From Isochrysis galbana (Eukaryota > Haptophyta > Isochrysidales > Isochrysidaceae), in contig CM030941.1 of the NCBI GenBank assembly GCA_018136815.1, positions 2,357,719 to 2,421,718 on the forward strand: a DNA stretch of 64,000 nucleotides. The letters run 5' to 3'. Below, one piece after another: positions 53,493-63,470 of this stretch (its first letter is position 1; every line of letters begins with the position of its first letter). The position numbers were made by a program, and so were the translations under genes. Below the pieces are notes generated by a model. That model worked only from the letters and a program-made list of their open reading frames with translations. It searched no databases and was not told where the DNA came from.

Positions 53493-53834
53493 ACTCCTAG
53501 GAGGAAGTGCTTGGCTTGAGGCCCACCCATACCTTTGTGGCTGGGAATGCCCTTTTTGTGCATGATTTGGCTGACTTATGGGCACTTACAGCCTGGAAGT
53601 ACACGATGACGATGACAGGAATTGAGTATAGTATTATCATTACAGGGCGGAGCAGCTGGGGGAACGCACGCCGTCCCGGCCGTGAAGGTACACGCCACTG
53701 GAACTTTTGGTGTGCTGGCAGCCTCAATACCTTCCATACCCATGGTGGAGTGCCTCCGAGGAGGCCCAAGGTAGCCAAGGTGAGGAAATACCGGGGGGAA
53801 GGACAAAGGCGCTAGGAGTTGGCTACCCCCGGAG
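53493..53834 (+). repeat. Upstream repeat, copy 2 (ahead of the PIH1 gene)
   Basis: Second copy of the ACTCCTAGGAGG...CTACCCCCGGAG block, same orientation relative to the downstream gene as copy 1. It ends 266 bp before ATG 54101. The sequence between is purine-rich (GGGAGGGAG, AGAAGAAG), as for other genes in this window. Confidence 0.85.
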
Positions 53835-54100
53835 AAGCAAAAAAGAGGAGTGAATAGCTAACGGCCGTTCCGTCGCTCTCCGCTGGGCTCCGAGATAGAG
53901 ATGGTGTAGAGTAGAGGAGAGAGAGGGCGATAGCAAGAGCAAGAGGGGGAGAGGGGGAGGGAGGGAGGGAGGGAGAGAGGGGGGGGGGAGAGAGAGGGGG
54001 AGGAAGAAGAAGCAGAAGTAGAAGAAGAAGAGACAGAGAAGAAGAAGAAGAGAAAGATAGGGAAATCTGCGGCTCACTCTCTTCTGCTCGAGGGGACAAG

Positions 54101-55852
54101 ATGGGTGTCGACGATGAGACTGTGCCAACCGGCGTGCCTCTCCCCGGCTTCACCATCAAGCTCAAGCCGCTGGATGGTGAATGCCTCCACTACATCAACG
54201 TATGCTCGCATGAGGCCATTGGTATGCCGCAGGATGCCAAGGACCAGCCTGTCTCAGAAGAGCATCTGGACACACATGGGATCGACAACCTGCGCGTGCC
54301 TCTGCTCGTTGGCCCTGTGCGATCGGTCACCCTCGGCGGTGGCACCTCCGAGGCCCTAGTCACGGATGTGGTGTTTTGCACATCGGTGCTCCGAATTGCC
54401 ATGCAGTCGCCAGACGAGGATGAGATAGCGACAGGTGACCCGCGGGCGCGGCGCGCTGCTGCTCATGGACGTTTCATGCGCAGCCGTCTCGTCGAGCTCG
54501 CCATCAAGAACGTCGAGGAAGAGCTGGGTGGTGCCAAGCTAGGACGCAACTTTACGCTCCCACGAGGTAATCTTGAGGGCGGAGCCAACTACAAGGGCGG
54601 GGTGGGTGACAGGCGAGCCACGCCGATTCCAATGCTGGAGTTGAAGCGCTTACAGCAGATGAATGTAGCTCGTCGCAAGGATGAGGAGCTCGCCGCGGCT
54701 CCCGGACCATGGCGATCGAATCGAGCCAAGGTGGGCATGAACAATAGGCCAGCGCCTAAGATTGAGGAGGTGGATAGCCAGGGGGGCACTAGTGGCAGCA
54801 ACAAGCCTGTGATCAAGAAAGGTTTCTTCAAAAACGCCAAGATGTCATTGTATCCGAATGGCTCAGACGAGGGTATGCATCCAGAGGGCGCCGGTGATCC
54901 GCTTGGTTGGATGCCCAAGGGGCTTCGCAACCGTGTGGGTGTAGTGGACACGCGCACGGCGAGCGAGGAAGAGCAGCGCAAGGCCATTGCAGCGCATGCG
55001 GACAAGCCTGGCACAGGTGGGCAAAAGTTCAGCCTGGAAGTGCGTGAGATACTTGCCGATCCTGTCATGAAAGACACTCTGGCGCGTATCTCCAAGGATG
55101 CCAAGGCGGCCCACGAGGCGATGTCGGACCCAAAAATCGAGAAGAAGCTGCGCAAGCTTGTTGATGCTGGCGTTCTGCAGCCCAGAGGGGCCGACGGTAA
55201 GAGCGTGGCCTGGCCGCCATCATGTTCGGAGAAGGCCACCAACGACCCAGAGGCGGCAATGAAGGCAGCAATCGCGCAGATAATGCCGAGCAAGGAGGAG
55301 ATTGCCAATCTCGCCAACGAGACGGACGGCAATAAGTTCATTTCAGATCTCACCTCTTTGGCTGGTATGCTTGGGCTGGGGGGTGAAGAACATACTTCTG
55401 CCGCTGGCCGTCTAAAGGCAGTGAGTGACCTATCGGTGGAGAAGGCGCAGGCGGAGACCATTGTAAGCGAGCTCGAGCAACTGAGTCAGTGTGCAAAGAC
55501 AAACCCCGTGGGCACGGTGCAGGATCTACGTGAACTATCAGACAAGTTGGAGATGACGTTGCCAGTGGAGGGGGCGACAGTAGGAGATGTAGTTCGTGAC
55601 TTGACCTCATCACTCGAGGAAGACGGAGACGGTGGTGTGATTCTGCGCATAGAGGTACCTGGCGCCACTTCCATCACTGGCATTGAGGTGGACATCTCAG
55701 ACGAATTGTGTGTAATGCGCACAGACGGCGGCCGTTCGCTAAGACGTAGGTGGTCGCAACCTCTCGATTCTTCCCGCGCATCCGCTAAGTTCTTGAAGAA
55801 GAGCTCCATTTTAGTGATCAAGTGCCCGGCGTATCCAGGCCATCTAGCGTAA
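54101..55852 (+). CDS. PIH1-domain protein (dynein assembly / R2TP-type co-chaperone)
   Basis: 583 residues from ATG 54101, no intron. The N-terminal PIH1 domain (about 10-170) contains LPGFTIKLKPLDGECLHYIN VCSHEAIGMP, DNLRVPLLVGPVRSV, VTDVVFCTSVL and a following helical FMRSRLVELAIKNVEEELG. A long low-complexity charged linker holds SEEEQRKAIAAHADKPGTGG and SLEVREILADPVMKDTLARI. The C-terminal ~90 residues (GVILRIEVPGATSITGIEVD ISDELCVMR ... SILVIKCPAY) form a CS/p23-like beta-sandwich. This PIH1 + CS plan is that of kintoun/PIH1D-type Hsp90 co-chaperones that preassemble axonemal dyneins, or of PIH1D1 in R2TP. It implies a ciliated stage. Which paralogue is not decided. Confidence 0.85.
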   Translation: MGVDDETVPTGVPLPGFTIKLKPLDGECLHYINVCSHEAIGMPQDAKDQPVSEEHLDTHGIDNLRVPLLVGPVRSVTLGGGTSEALVTDVVFCTSVLRIAMQSPDEDEIATGDPRARRAAAHGRFMRSRLVELAIKNVEEELGGAKLGRNFTLPRGNLEGGANYKGGVGDRRATPIPMLELKRLQQMNVARRKDEELAAAPGPWRSNRAKVGMNNRPAPKIEEVDSQGGTSGSNKPVIKKGFFKNAKMSLYPNGSDEGMHPEGAGDPLGWMPKGLRNRVGVVDTRTASEEEQRKAIAAHADKPGTGGQKFSLEVREILADPVMKDTLARISKDAKAAHEAMSDPKIEKKLRKLVDAGVLQPRGADGKSVAWPPSCSEKATNDPEAAMKAAIAQIMPSKEEIANLANETDGNKFISDLTSLAGMLGLGGEEHTSAAGRLKAVSDLSVEKAQAETIVSELEQLSQCAKTNPVGTVQDLRELSDKLEMTLPVEGATVGDVVRDLTSSLEEDGDGGVILRIEVPGATSITGIEVDISDELCVMRTDGGRSLRRRWSQPLDSSRASAKFLKKSSILVIKCPAYPGHLA

Positions 55853-57479
55853 TATGTTGCTTTTGGGGGAGGTAGAACCTGCTTGATGATGAGGGGATCA
55901 TGTGCCTTCTTGATAGTCTAGATCACTGTCTCGCTCGAGCTGTATCATACGACTCTTTATAGGGAGGGACCTCGACCTCGAGAGGCAAAAAACTCGGGTT
56001 TGGGTTGAGGAGAAAAGCGTAAAAGCGTCCATTTGCCACCACCACTATGGGCACATTGGATGGCTCAACTTGCAACTTGAGTCTGTCCCATATTCGACGA
56101 AACGTGACCTAAGCCCGATATACCCCAGCACATGTTGGGTGGTGATGATGATGAACGCTTCTCTCTCGCCTACGCACCACTCACACCATCTCCCGCTTTC
56201 ATCTTTCATGAGCCCCCCCCCCCGTCCTTCTATCTCCCCCTTCCGCTCCCATAATCTTGTAATCTTCCTTTCCATATGTTGGGTGGTGAGGACTGATTTT
56301 TTTATAATATTCACGCCTCCATAGGTCAAACTATAACAATAGTTTTTGTCGTTTCCAAAGAAGAAACGAGCTTCGCTCCGACACTTTGTTGAACGCCGTG
56401 CGCACCATCGCACATAGATGGGCAAGAGTAGCCATGGCTAGTGGCAGTAGCGGCAATAATATTCAGTTGTTTTATTATAGAGGCGCCACCCCTCGACTGG
56501 CGACTGGAGTCCGCGCTAGAGGACCAGCGTATTTGAGCGCCTGTTGCATAAAAAATTGCCTTTTAATTTACTACCTCCGTTCCAATACTGAGGTCCCGCG
56601 GCTGTGCGGCTGTATTTGTGGGAGGGTGTTTACAAGTAAATCCGCGTTGTGCCTCACGTCCCCCGGGTACCTTGGGGCGTCTCCTAGTGAGAGGGGCAGA
56701 GGAAAAATCCTCCAAAACTCAAAGGAATTTTAGAGAGGGGGCAAAAATTGCGCGCTTGGCCTTGGCGGGAATTCCCGTGCTCCCGTGGCGCGAGCCGCGA
56801 GATGGCGCGGCTGAAGGTGGTTGAACCGCCGCAGCATGGCAAGCGCACCGGTGGGACTACCGGGCCGTGCTCGAAGCGCGGCAGGCAAGAGACACCAATG
56901 CAGCCTCCTGCACCGCGTGATGCAAGACGGTTGTGACGGAATACGGAATACCAGATACCCGGGGATAGGGGGGGGCGAGGGCCAAGCCCCCCTCAACCCC
57001 CCAAAATATGCATCAAATATGCAAAATATGCAGAGATATGCAAAATCACCGAAAAAGGGCCAAAATATGCAAAACATATCTTGCATATTTTTATCTGGGC
57101 CTAGCTCCAGCTGCCCTCTGGCGACTGGCGACCCCTGGAGGCTCCTGGTGTTGTATTCAGGCCTCTTGGCATGAATATTTCGGCATGAGCGCGTGCCTTC
57201 TTCGTTATATATCGTCTTCTATGTTCGTCGTGGTCACGCAAGGCGTGCAGATTCGGATTCTCCTTGGGCTCCAGTCCTGGTCCGCCGTCCGCCGATCTTC
57301 GTCTCGAAATTCGAAGATTTGAGTTTTATTTTTAACGTTACGGTAATTGTCCACGCGTTTAAGGTAAAAAATGCAGGTAACAGAACTGGCCCCCCCTCTG
57401 CATTCCCTCCCTCCCCTTCTGCGGTTCCCTCCCCTTCTGCAGTTCCCCCCTCCCTTCGCAGTCCCCCCCCCCTCTCTCT
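55853..57479. other. Repeat-rich spacer without a recognised gene
   Basis: 56045-56110 shares the GGCTCAACTTG / CCATATTCGACGAAACGTGA block with 39980-40040. 56325-56350 is CAAACTATAACAATAGTTTTT, the LINE 5'-end motif reversed. 56350-56390 has the AACGAGCTTCGCTCCGACA tail of the 0.7-kb family. 57000-57090 is a cluster of AAATATGCA/TGCATATTT words, also seen at 14450-14540. The frames at 57008-57322 and 57193-57747 are not convincing. Confidence 0.5.
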
Positions 57480-57810
57480 ATTCTCTGCGTTTCCCTTCTC
57501 TATTCCTTGCGTTTCCCGGGGCAAGCCGGGAAAGATACGTGAATGTGAGGGAAAGTTGGGTCAGTGTTGTGATTTCACCCTCTCTGCAGTCTTCCCCCCC
57601 CTCCTCTCCATCCCCTGTTTTCCCGGGCCAAGCCGGGAAAAATACGTGAATGCGAGGGAGAATTGGGTCAGTGTTGTGATTCCTCCCCTCCGCAGTTCCC
57701 TCCCCCCTTTCCGCAGCTCTCCTCCCTCCCCTCTCTCCATTCCCTGATTTTCCCGGGCCAAGCCGGGAAAAATACGTGAATGTGAGGGAGAGTTGGGTCA
57801 GTGATGGGAT
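57480..57810. repeat. ~120-bp tandem repeat with a CCCGGGCCAAGCCGGGAAA core
   Basis: The phrase CCGGGAAAAATACGTGAATG followed by GAGGGAGAATTGGGTCAGTG and TTGTGATT occurs at about 57525, 57640 and 57765, and again singly at 62220. The GGATACGTTAGTGTGG phrases in the hAT leaders (4445, 61315) are distant relatives. Units are separated by CT-rich stretches. Confidence 0.8.
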
Positions 57811-58004
57811 TTCACCCCCCTCGGCAGTCCCCCCCCCCCCCCCCCTCCGCTGCTCCCCTCCCCCCCCCCCTCCGCTGCCCCCCCCCTCCGCAAATTTCCT
57901 TCCCCCCTCCGCCGCCCCCCCCTCTGCGCGCCGAGACGGCGGTTCTCTTCCTTCCGCGTCCGCGCGTTGAGACGCCGTGTTCTCTCCCCCCCCCCCCCCC
58001 CGCG

Positions 58005-58215
58005 CGAAAGTCCCCCAGCGCGTCCCTCAGCGTTCCCCAGCGTCCCTCAGCGTCTCCCAGCGTCCCTCAGCGTCTCCCAGCGTCTCCCAGCGTCCCTCAG
58101 CGCCCCTCCGCGTCCTTTAGCGGTGTCCTTCAGCGGTGTCCCGCAGCGCGTCCTTCAGCGTCCTTCAGCGTCCTTCAGCGTCCTTCAGCGCCGCCCCGCA
58201 GCGCGTCCTTCAGCC
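58005..58215. repeat. 11-12 bp minisatellite (GCGTCCCTCAGC type)
   Basis: About 17 units of GCGTCCCTCA/GCGTCTCCCA/GCGTCCTTCA. Reads as SVPQRLPAS-type frames; not a gene. Confidence 0.85.
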
Positions 58216-58224
58216 CCTCGGTTT

Positions 58225-58738
58225 CGCGTTCCGTGCCACTCTCCCGTCCATTTCACATGCCCGTCATTTGCCCTCCCCGTTCTCCCGATGAGCCCGTTCC
58301 GGCCTCACCGGATGAACCGTGCGCCGCTGCCGGTGCGCCTTCGCGACTCGTTTCCCAAGAGGAAACGAGCTTCGCTCCGACACCTGGAGGCCAGCTCGGG
58401 GGGCAGAGGAGGCTGGGGCTGGGCCCTGGCCTCCCCTGCTTCTCCCTCGCCGGCGCTCCTGAGCCTTTGGGGCCCCCACGCTGCACTTGTCTGCATATCA
58501 ACCAGGAGGGAGGAGGGGGGGGTTGGAGCAATGGGCTGGCCACGACTGGCGTTGGCGCAAGACGGGAGAATGGGGCGAGCCTGTGGGGAAGGAAGTGGGT
58601 CAGTAGGGCAGTGTGCTCCTGGCAAGCCATCAGGCATGCCAGGAGGATGAGTGGTTCCTCCCCCATGGCAGGGGAGGAGTGGAGAGAGGGGGGGGGGGCT
58701 CGTGCCCCCCATGGGTCAACCAAGTATAAACTTAGTTA
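58225..58738. mobile_element. 0.7-kb repeat family, copy C
   Basis: Same order as copy B: CCGTGCCACTCTCCCGTCCA, the PDEPVP frame, AACGAGCTTCGCTCCGACAC, GGGCAGAGGAGGCTGGGGCT, GGGCGAGCCTGTGGGGAAGG, TGGTTCCTCCCCCATGGCAG, ending GTATAAACTTAGTT. About 180 bp present in copies A and B (the ACCGCCGCCC...GCAGGCCTGC part) is missing, so the family has length variants. Confidence 0.75.
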
Positions 58739-58904
58739 CCTGTTGCATAAAATAAGAAATAAGATTGGTTGTGTCACATGGGATGGTTAGCCCCCCCACC
58801 CCACCTCCACCCATAGAAGACTTGGACACAGCCAGAAGGTAGGTGAAATACCACTTCAAAAGCCCTCTATTTCTAGTTTAGACTTAGCGCTTAGCGGCCA
58901 GCGG

Positions 58905-59423
58905 TCAACAGGTACTCATCTGTATGCAAGGATAGGAGTCTGCAGCTATTTGCGAGACACCTCTGAGGGAGCATCCACTTGAACGCGAGAAAGGACAGAA
59001 TGCCAACGCGTTGCAGTGAGTCAAGGATTGTTCAATCGCATGCATGCCCAAAAGCTTCAACCATAAAATGTGTGGTTGGATTGACCAGCCCAAATCAAAG
59101 TGCGAACACCTCACAACGATGACACCCTTCACATTGAAGTCACCGAGGCTCTGATTCTGCAGCAGTCGGAGGAAAGAAACGATCCCGGAATTCGACCAGG
59201 GGAAGAAAACTACAGGCCAATGTGCAGATGCATAGCGTGGACAGCTCGAGGGGCCAGAGATTCTGACGCAGCCGTTGAAGCATGCGTCACACACTGGCAC
59301 ACCGCCCAATTCCAAAGCAATCGTTCCTTGCCTCCATCCTTCAAGTACATCCATGCAGGAATTCAACCCAAATGCGCACCTCCCTACGTTCACAGTCGAG
59401 GCCTGATTAGCGTGCTGCAGCAC
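58905..59423 (-). CDS. Unrecognised ORF, possibly an exon
   Basis: 173 codons with a balanced composition: GRCAFGLNSCMDVLEGWRQG, VPVCDACFNGCVRISGPSSC, GIVSFLRLLQNQSLGDFNVK and GVIVVRCSHFDLGWSIQPHI. Cys-rich (about 15). No family recognised. The first codon is not ATG, so it could be an internal exon downstream of the small membrane protein at 59434-59658 on the same strand. Confidence 0.35.
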   Translation of the reverse strand: MLQHANQASTVNVGRCAFGLNSCMDVLEGWRQGTIALELGGVPVCDACFNGCVRISGPSSCPRYASAHWPVVFFPWSNSGIVSFLRLLQNQSLGDFNVKGVIVVRCSHFDLGWSIQPHILWLKLLGMHAIEQSLTHCNALAFCPFSRSSGCSLRGVSQIAADSYPCIQMSTC

Positions 59424-59433
59424 CGCCGACCTC

Positions 59434-59658
59434 TCAGTGAGTTCTATCAGAGACAGCAGACCCCACTGGCACTGCCGCCACTTTGTTGACTGTCTGTCTG
59501 TCCAGCATACGGTTCATCGTGTACATCAAGAAGATGGAAGCAGAGATAAGGAGTGCGACCATCACAAAAGGCCGCCTCGACTCGCGCAGCAACTGCGCGC
59601 TGGCGCCGAGCACGACCATCGCAAGCAGGATGCCGAACATCATCGCCTCGGGCTCCAT
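59434..59658 (-). CDS. Small two-helix membrane protein (N-terminal part or complete)
   Basis: ATG 59658: MEPEAMMFGILLAMVVLGAS AQLLRESRRPFVMVALLISA SIFLMYTMNRMLDRQ. Two hydrophobic helices are separated by a basic loop, then a short tail to a stop at 59434. The tail may be intron readthrough (GT at 59488 and an AG near 59445 would give a ~40-bp intron). Size and layout recall small ER or mitochondrial membrane subunits, but I cannot name it. Confidence 0.5.
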   Translation of the reverse strand: MEPEAMMFGILLAMVVLGASAQLLRESRRPFVMVALLISASIFLMYTMNRMLDRQTVNKVAAVPVGSAVSDRTH

Positions 59659-59699
59659 CGCCGGCCGGCGGTGCCGAGCACACCACCTCCAGTGATAAA

Positions 59700-60139
59700 A
59701 AGGTGTTGAGAGAACTCGGAGTTCGAACTCGAGTGAAGAGAAGTACTGAGGGCCGGTCTACGCGACCGCCGATCGTGAATCGAGACCCTGAGGCTCAGTC
59801 TACGCGACTTCTCTTGTCCGTAGGGGTCCTTATTTCCAGGGTCTCCAAAAGAGAAAATAAGGATCTCCAAAACGCGAGTCGCAAAAACTGGAAAGAACGC
59901 CCGCCAGGTCTTTATTCTGCGCGTCGCCTTCACGCGCCGCGCTCGCAGGAACTTTCTCTCTCCCGGGAGAGAGGGAGAGAGCGGCGGCGTCACTCGTGGG
60001 CCGGCCGCGGCGGCCTGCGCTCATGTACCCTGAGCTCGCGAGGCCGCCGCTGCTCCGTTGTGCGGCGTCGGGGGGAGGGTTGGTTCTCAGTCACCCCTGC
60101 CGCGCACGGAAAACGCAGCGCGGTGTTGTCCGCGAGCGA
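59700..60139. other. No gene recognised
   Basis: Contains the phrase GTCTACGCGAC twice (59757, 59801). Opposite-strand Arg/Ser-rich frames only. Confidence 0.4.
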
Positions 60140-60440
60140 TGGGGCAGGAGGTCTCGAAGTGGGTCGCGGCCGAGGTGGCGGCTGAGCGCATGAGCGATCG
60201 GCAAGGGGCTGTGGAGCTGGCGTTGCCAAGGAGAACGACGCACGTTGAACAACAGCGGATGCGCACGCGCGCACGCACGAGATGCGCCGACAGAACGGCG
60301 GTCGCGCGGCGGATGAGGTGAAGATGAAGCGGGCAACCGCAGCGGAGGAGATGCAGCGCAAGGCGGAGGAGGGCGTCATGCAGGAGCACCTGCGGCGCGC
60401 TCTCCGCGCAGATCATAAAGTGGATGAGTGTGGGGTGCAG
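60139..60440 (+). CDS. Possible coiled-coil protein, frame broken
   Basis: ATG 60139 reads MGQEVSKWVAAEVAAERMSD RQGAVELALP, then a different frame reads DEVKMKRATAAEEMQRKAEE GVMQEHLRRALRADH. Together they resemble an Ala/Glu/Arg-rich helical protein joined by a one-base shift or a small intron near 60290. Antisense frames are also open. Low confidence. Confidence 0.3.
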
Positions 60441-60904
60441 TTGCATGGCACAGAAACCTGCATGAAGCGCGTCTCGGGGGGGCAGGCCCATGCGTGTTCT
60501 TGGTTGTCGGCCCATGTCCATCATGTCTCATGTCTGCATGCATTTGTGGAGTTTCCGAAGTGTGCCGCCTTACATACCATGGCAAACCTCTTGATCGTCC
60601 CTTTCATAACATATTCGCTATTGAAGTGCGCGTTGTAGAAGTGTATTCTGCAAAAGTCGGTTAAGATGTATCTCCAGGCTAACAGGTAACACGTGTACGT
60701 GTAGTGAATAGTATTTCGAGGGAGTGTCAAGTGTCAACTACACTTGGTTGGTATGTGATGAATCTCCTCGCCGTGAGGCCCACGGAGCAATTGCCCACAG
60801 GACTTTTCTCAACTGACTCAAATGTATTGACTTTTACTTTCGCTTAGGATTCAAGCTTGCAGGCAGGGGAGGTCGACCTGCGTTACGCACGCATTCGATA
60901 AAAA

Positions 60905-61681
60905 AACATCTGAAGATTCGGGGCTAACACCTACTAGCCTACTAGCTACTAGGCAGTTTCTACCTCTCCTCCGACATCGACCTTATGTCCCTTCCCTCAT
61001 ACTCTTCGCCTTTCCCCCCTCATTCCCTTTTCTTCGGTTTTGGGGGTCTAGCCCAGGTGTACTACCTTGGGGCCCGGTTCCGAGCATGGTTTCTGGGCAG
61101 GCCTTTGGTTGCTTGCGGTCCTGTGCTCCCTCTGCTTCGTGGTGTCCGGCTCTTGTCTCCGTCGCTGCACGTCCGTTGTGAGCGTTCCTTTGTCGGTTCT
61201 CTCGTGTGACTTTCATCTCAGTCGCCGTCGGCTCTTTCGTCGCATCGTCGCTCTCCTGTCGGCTTTCTCTTCCTTGTTTCCTTCCTTCTGTGTCTTCCCC
61301 GCCCAAGTGGGGAAAGATACGTTAGTGTGGGGGAATGTTGGGTGAAAGTCAAGTGTGCGTGTCTCGGATTGTTGTCGGACTAGTCGGATTGGTACCCTGT
61401 CGGCCCCTGTCGCCCTCGTTCCTCGCCCCAGTCTCTCCTCGCTCCCTCGTTCTCGCTCTCGCTTCTCGCTCTCGTCGTAACAAGCAATCTTACAACACCA
61501 ATCAATCCAGTCACTCGCCCACTCACACTCGCTATCCGCTATGTCCGGCCCGTCGTCCCGCTCGTCCTTGCCACTGCCCGCCATCCATCCTCCCGCCATT
61601 GAGGTGGATCAGCCCGTCCAACCCGTAAGACCCGTAACCGGTTTACCAGATATCCAGATAATAGGTATCTTTGCCTATTAA
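60905..61681 (+). mobile_element. hAT-like leader and transposase N-terminus (divergent copy)
   Basis: CTGAAGATTCGGGGCTAACA onward parallels 25970-26480 and 32905-32790 (reversed). At 61541 an ATG gives MSGPSSRSSLPLPAIHPPAI EVDQPVQP, clearly related to MSAPSSRSPSPKPV at 30404 and 4653, then a stop at 61679. No downstream transposase. Confidence 0.65.
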
Positions 61682-61815
61682 GTAGACGGATCCAGGTATC
61701 CAGATAGGGCTCGTGCGCCGCGCTACCAGGCAGCCAGATATCCAGATAGTAAATCCTGGCATACCAAATACTTCCAGGTACCCGGGTATCCGTCATATAT
61801 CCAGATACCGTTGCA
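61620..61815. repeat. CCAGATATCC/GGTATCC short-word cluster
   Basis: The words CAGATA, GGTATC and their reverse complements occur roughly every 15-25 bp, producing several possible hairpins. Similar words occur at 21990-22030. May be a transposon terminal region; no ends resolved. Confidence 0.5.
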
Positions 61816-62099
61816 GAGAATCGCCTCAATTCGATCTCTCTCGCTCCGTTCCCCTTCATTTGGTATTCTTCAATGAAACTCCTGTTTTCGTATGACAACG
61901 GACATCTGTCTCCGCGCGCTGTGGTGTTTGCTTGTATTATGGATCGAGAGGGAGAGGGCGAGTAGCTACTGACGTCATGTAATTCCATAAAACATCATAC
62001 TTATTCATGTAATCACAAGGGAGTGAGCGGAGAGCCGAGGGGGACACGCAGCCGTCGACGGCGGTCTTGCGACTTGCGAGTTGAGATGGTTACCATGAG

Positions 62100-62665
62100 A
62101 AAGTTAACCATGAGAAAATGGACGTCGGTAATTCTCTCTTCCCCCCCCCCTCCCCCCCCCCCTCCCCTCGCGCTCCGACCCCCCCCCCTCTCTTCTCCAT
62201 TCCCTGTGTTTCCCGGGCCAAGCCGAGAAAGATACGTGAATGTGAGGGAGAATTAGGTCAGTGTTGTGATTCTCCCGTCCCCCCTCCGCAGTTCCCCCCC
62301 ACCCCCTCTCCGCTTCTCCCCCTCCGCAGTTCCCCCCCCCCCCCCCCGCCTTCCCTCCCCCCTCCCCCCCCCCCCCCCTCTCTCCCCCCCCCCCCCCGCT
62401 GGCCTTGGGTGCCACCCAGAGTCCCCTGTCTGCCTGGCGACCAGGGGTGGGGGGGGAGTCAGTACGAGAGCAGGCCCATGCGGGCCTGGGAGTGCGGCTC
62501 GCGACCCGCGCCCACTGGGGGTCTGGGTTGTTGTGATGAATGCCCTGCTCATGCCAGAAGGCAGAGCTTAGAGCTTGGGGTTGACCGACAGGCCCCCCGG
62601 AGGGGAATTGGTGCCTGAGAGGGGGGACGCGAGGCGCCCCCCCATGCTGAACTAAGTATAAATTT
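62100..62665. repeat. Repeat unit with poly-C blocks, ending in AAGTATAAATTTAGTT
   Basis: 62205-62275 is a further copy of the CCCGGGCCAAGCCGAGAAAG unit seen at 57480-57810. 62330-62400 has several poly-C runs. 62650-62668 has the end motif of the 0.7-kb family. Confidence 0.55.
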
Positions 62666-62770
62666 AGTTCGAGAATGCCGACAAGAGAGCGACGATGCGA
62701 CGGACCATCCGAAGGCGAATCGACAGTTACACGGGAAGAATTAGTAGAAGGTAAGGAGGGAATCGTAGCT
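62666..62770 (-). mobile_element. hAT-like leader fragment
   Basis: GAGAATGCCGACAAGAGAGC followed by GACGGACCATCCGAAGGC and CGACAGTTACACGGGAA matches 30670-30735 closely, i.e. the leader in minus orientation. Directly abuts the repeat end at 62665. Confidence 0.6.
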
Positions 62771-63470
62771 AGAGCTAGAAAACTCCCTTGTCCCTTGTTA
62801 AATGAAAATGCTGATGAACGAAAGCAACCCCTGCGCTTGGGGAAAGCCCTCCCCAGCCCCTCGACGGCGAACACCTACAATGAGGACGAGGGCTAGCGCG
62901 GGGGAGAGGGAAGCGCGCGGAACTATCGCGAGAACAAGGAGGGGTTCAGGCGGCGGTGTTGTGCAAGGAGGCAAGCGCGCACGACAGGCAAGACAGCCAG
63001 GAGGAAACGCGGCGGGGTTATGGAAAGAGCGCGGGTCGGTCGGTCAGTCCTTATAACCGTAGAGGGTCGATCGCGGATGCGACATACCCTCCCCGACAGT
63101 CAAAGTTGCTTACAATAGTATACCAGAATAGAAAATAGACGGGGGGAGTGCGACACAGTGTGAAAAAAAAGGAACCTCAAGTTGCACCTTCTCGGAACGC
63201 GACCTTGGACCTTGGCGAGGGCCGCGAGAGGTGGGCGGGCGAGCGGATAGGGATGGGGGGAGGGTCTCTCCACCCTCGTCTCAGGGAGAGGATAAGAGAT
63301 ATACCCTGTTCGTGAGGGGTATCGGTCAAAACAACCGAACTTGAGGTAGCGGCCTCTCATCCACCCCGAACCAAAAAAGTCCAACTCGGCACGCGAACCC
63401 AAATATACGAATTTGATGTACATTCCATGCACATATCGGATGTACATTCCATGCACAAATCTTCCGCGCG
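62771..63470. other. No gene recognised
   Basis: Purine-rich mixed sequence. The TGTACATTCCATGCACATATCGGA phrase at 63418 is partly repeated at 63440. Probably the 3' flank of the gene below. Confidence 0.4.

Noticed and set aside
54589-55461. 290-codon antisense frame inside the PIH1 gene
   Set aside because: Shadow of the real PIH1 frame; no independent support.
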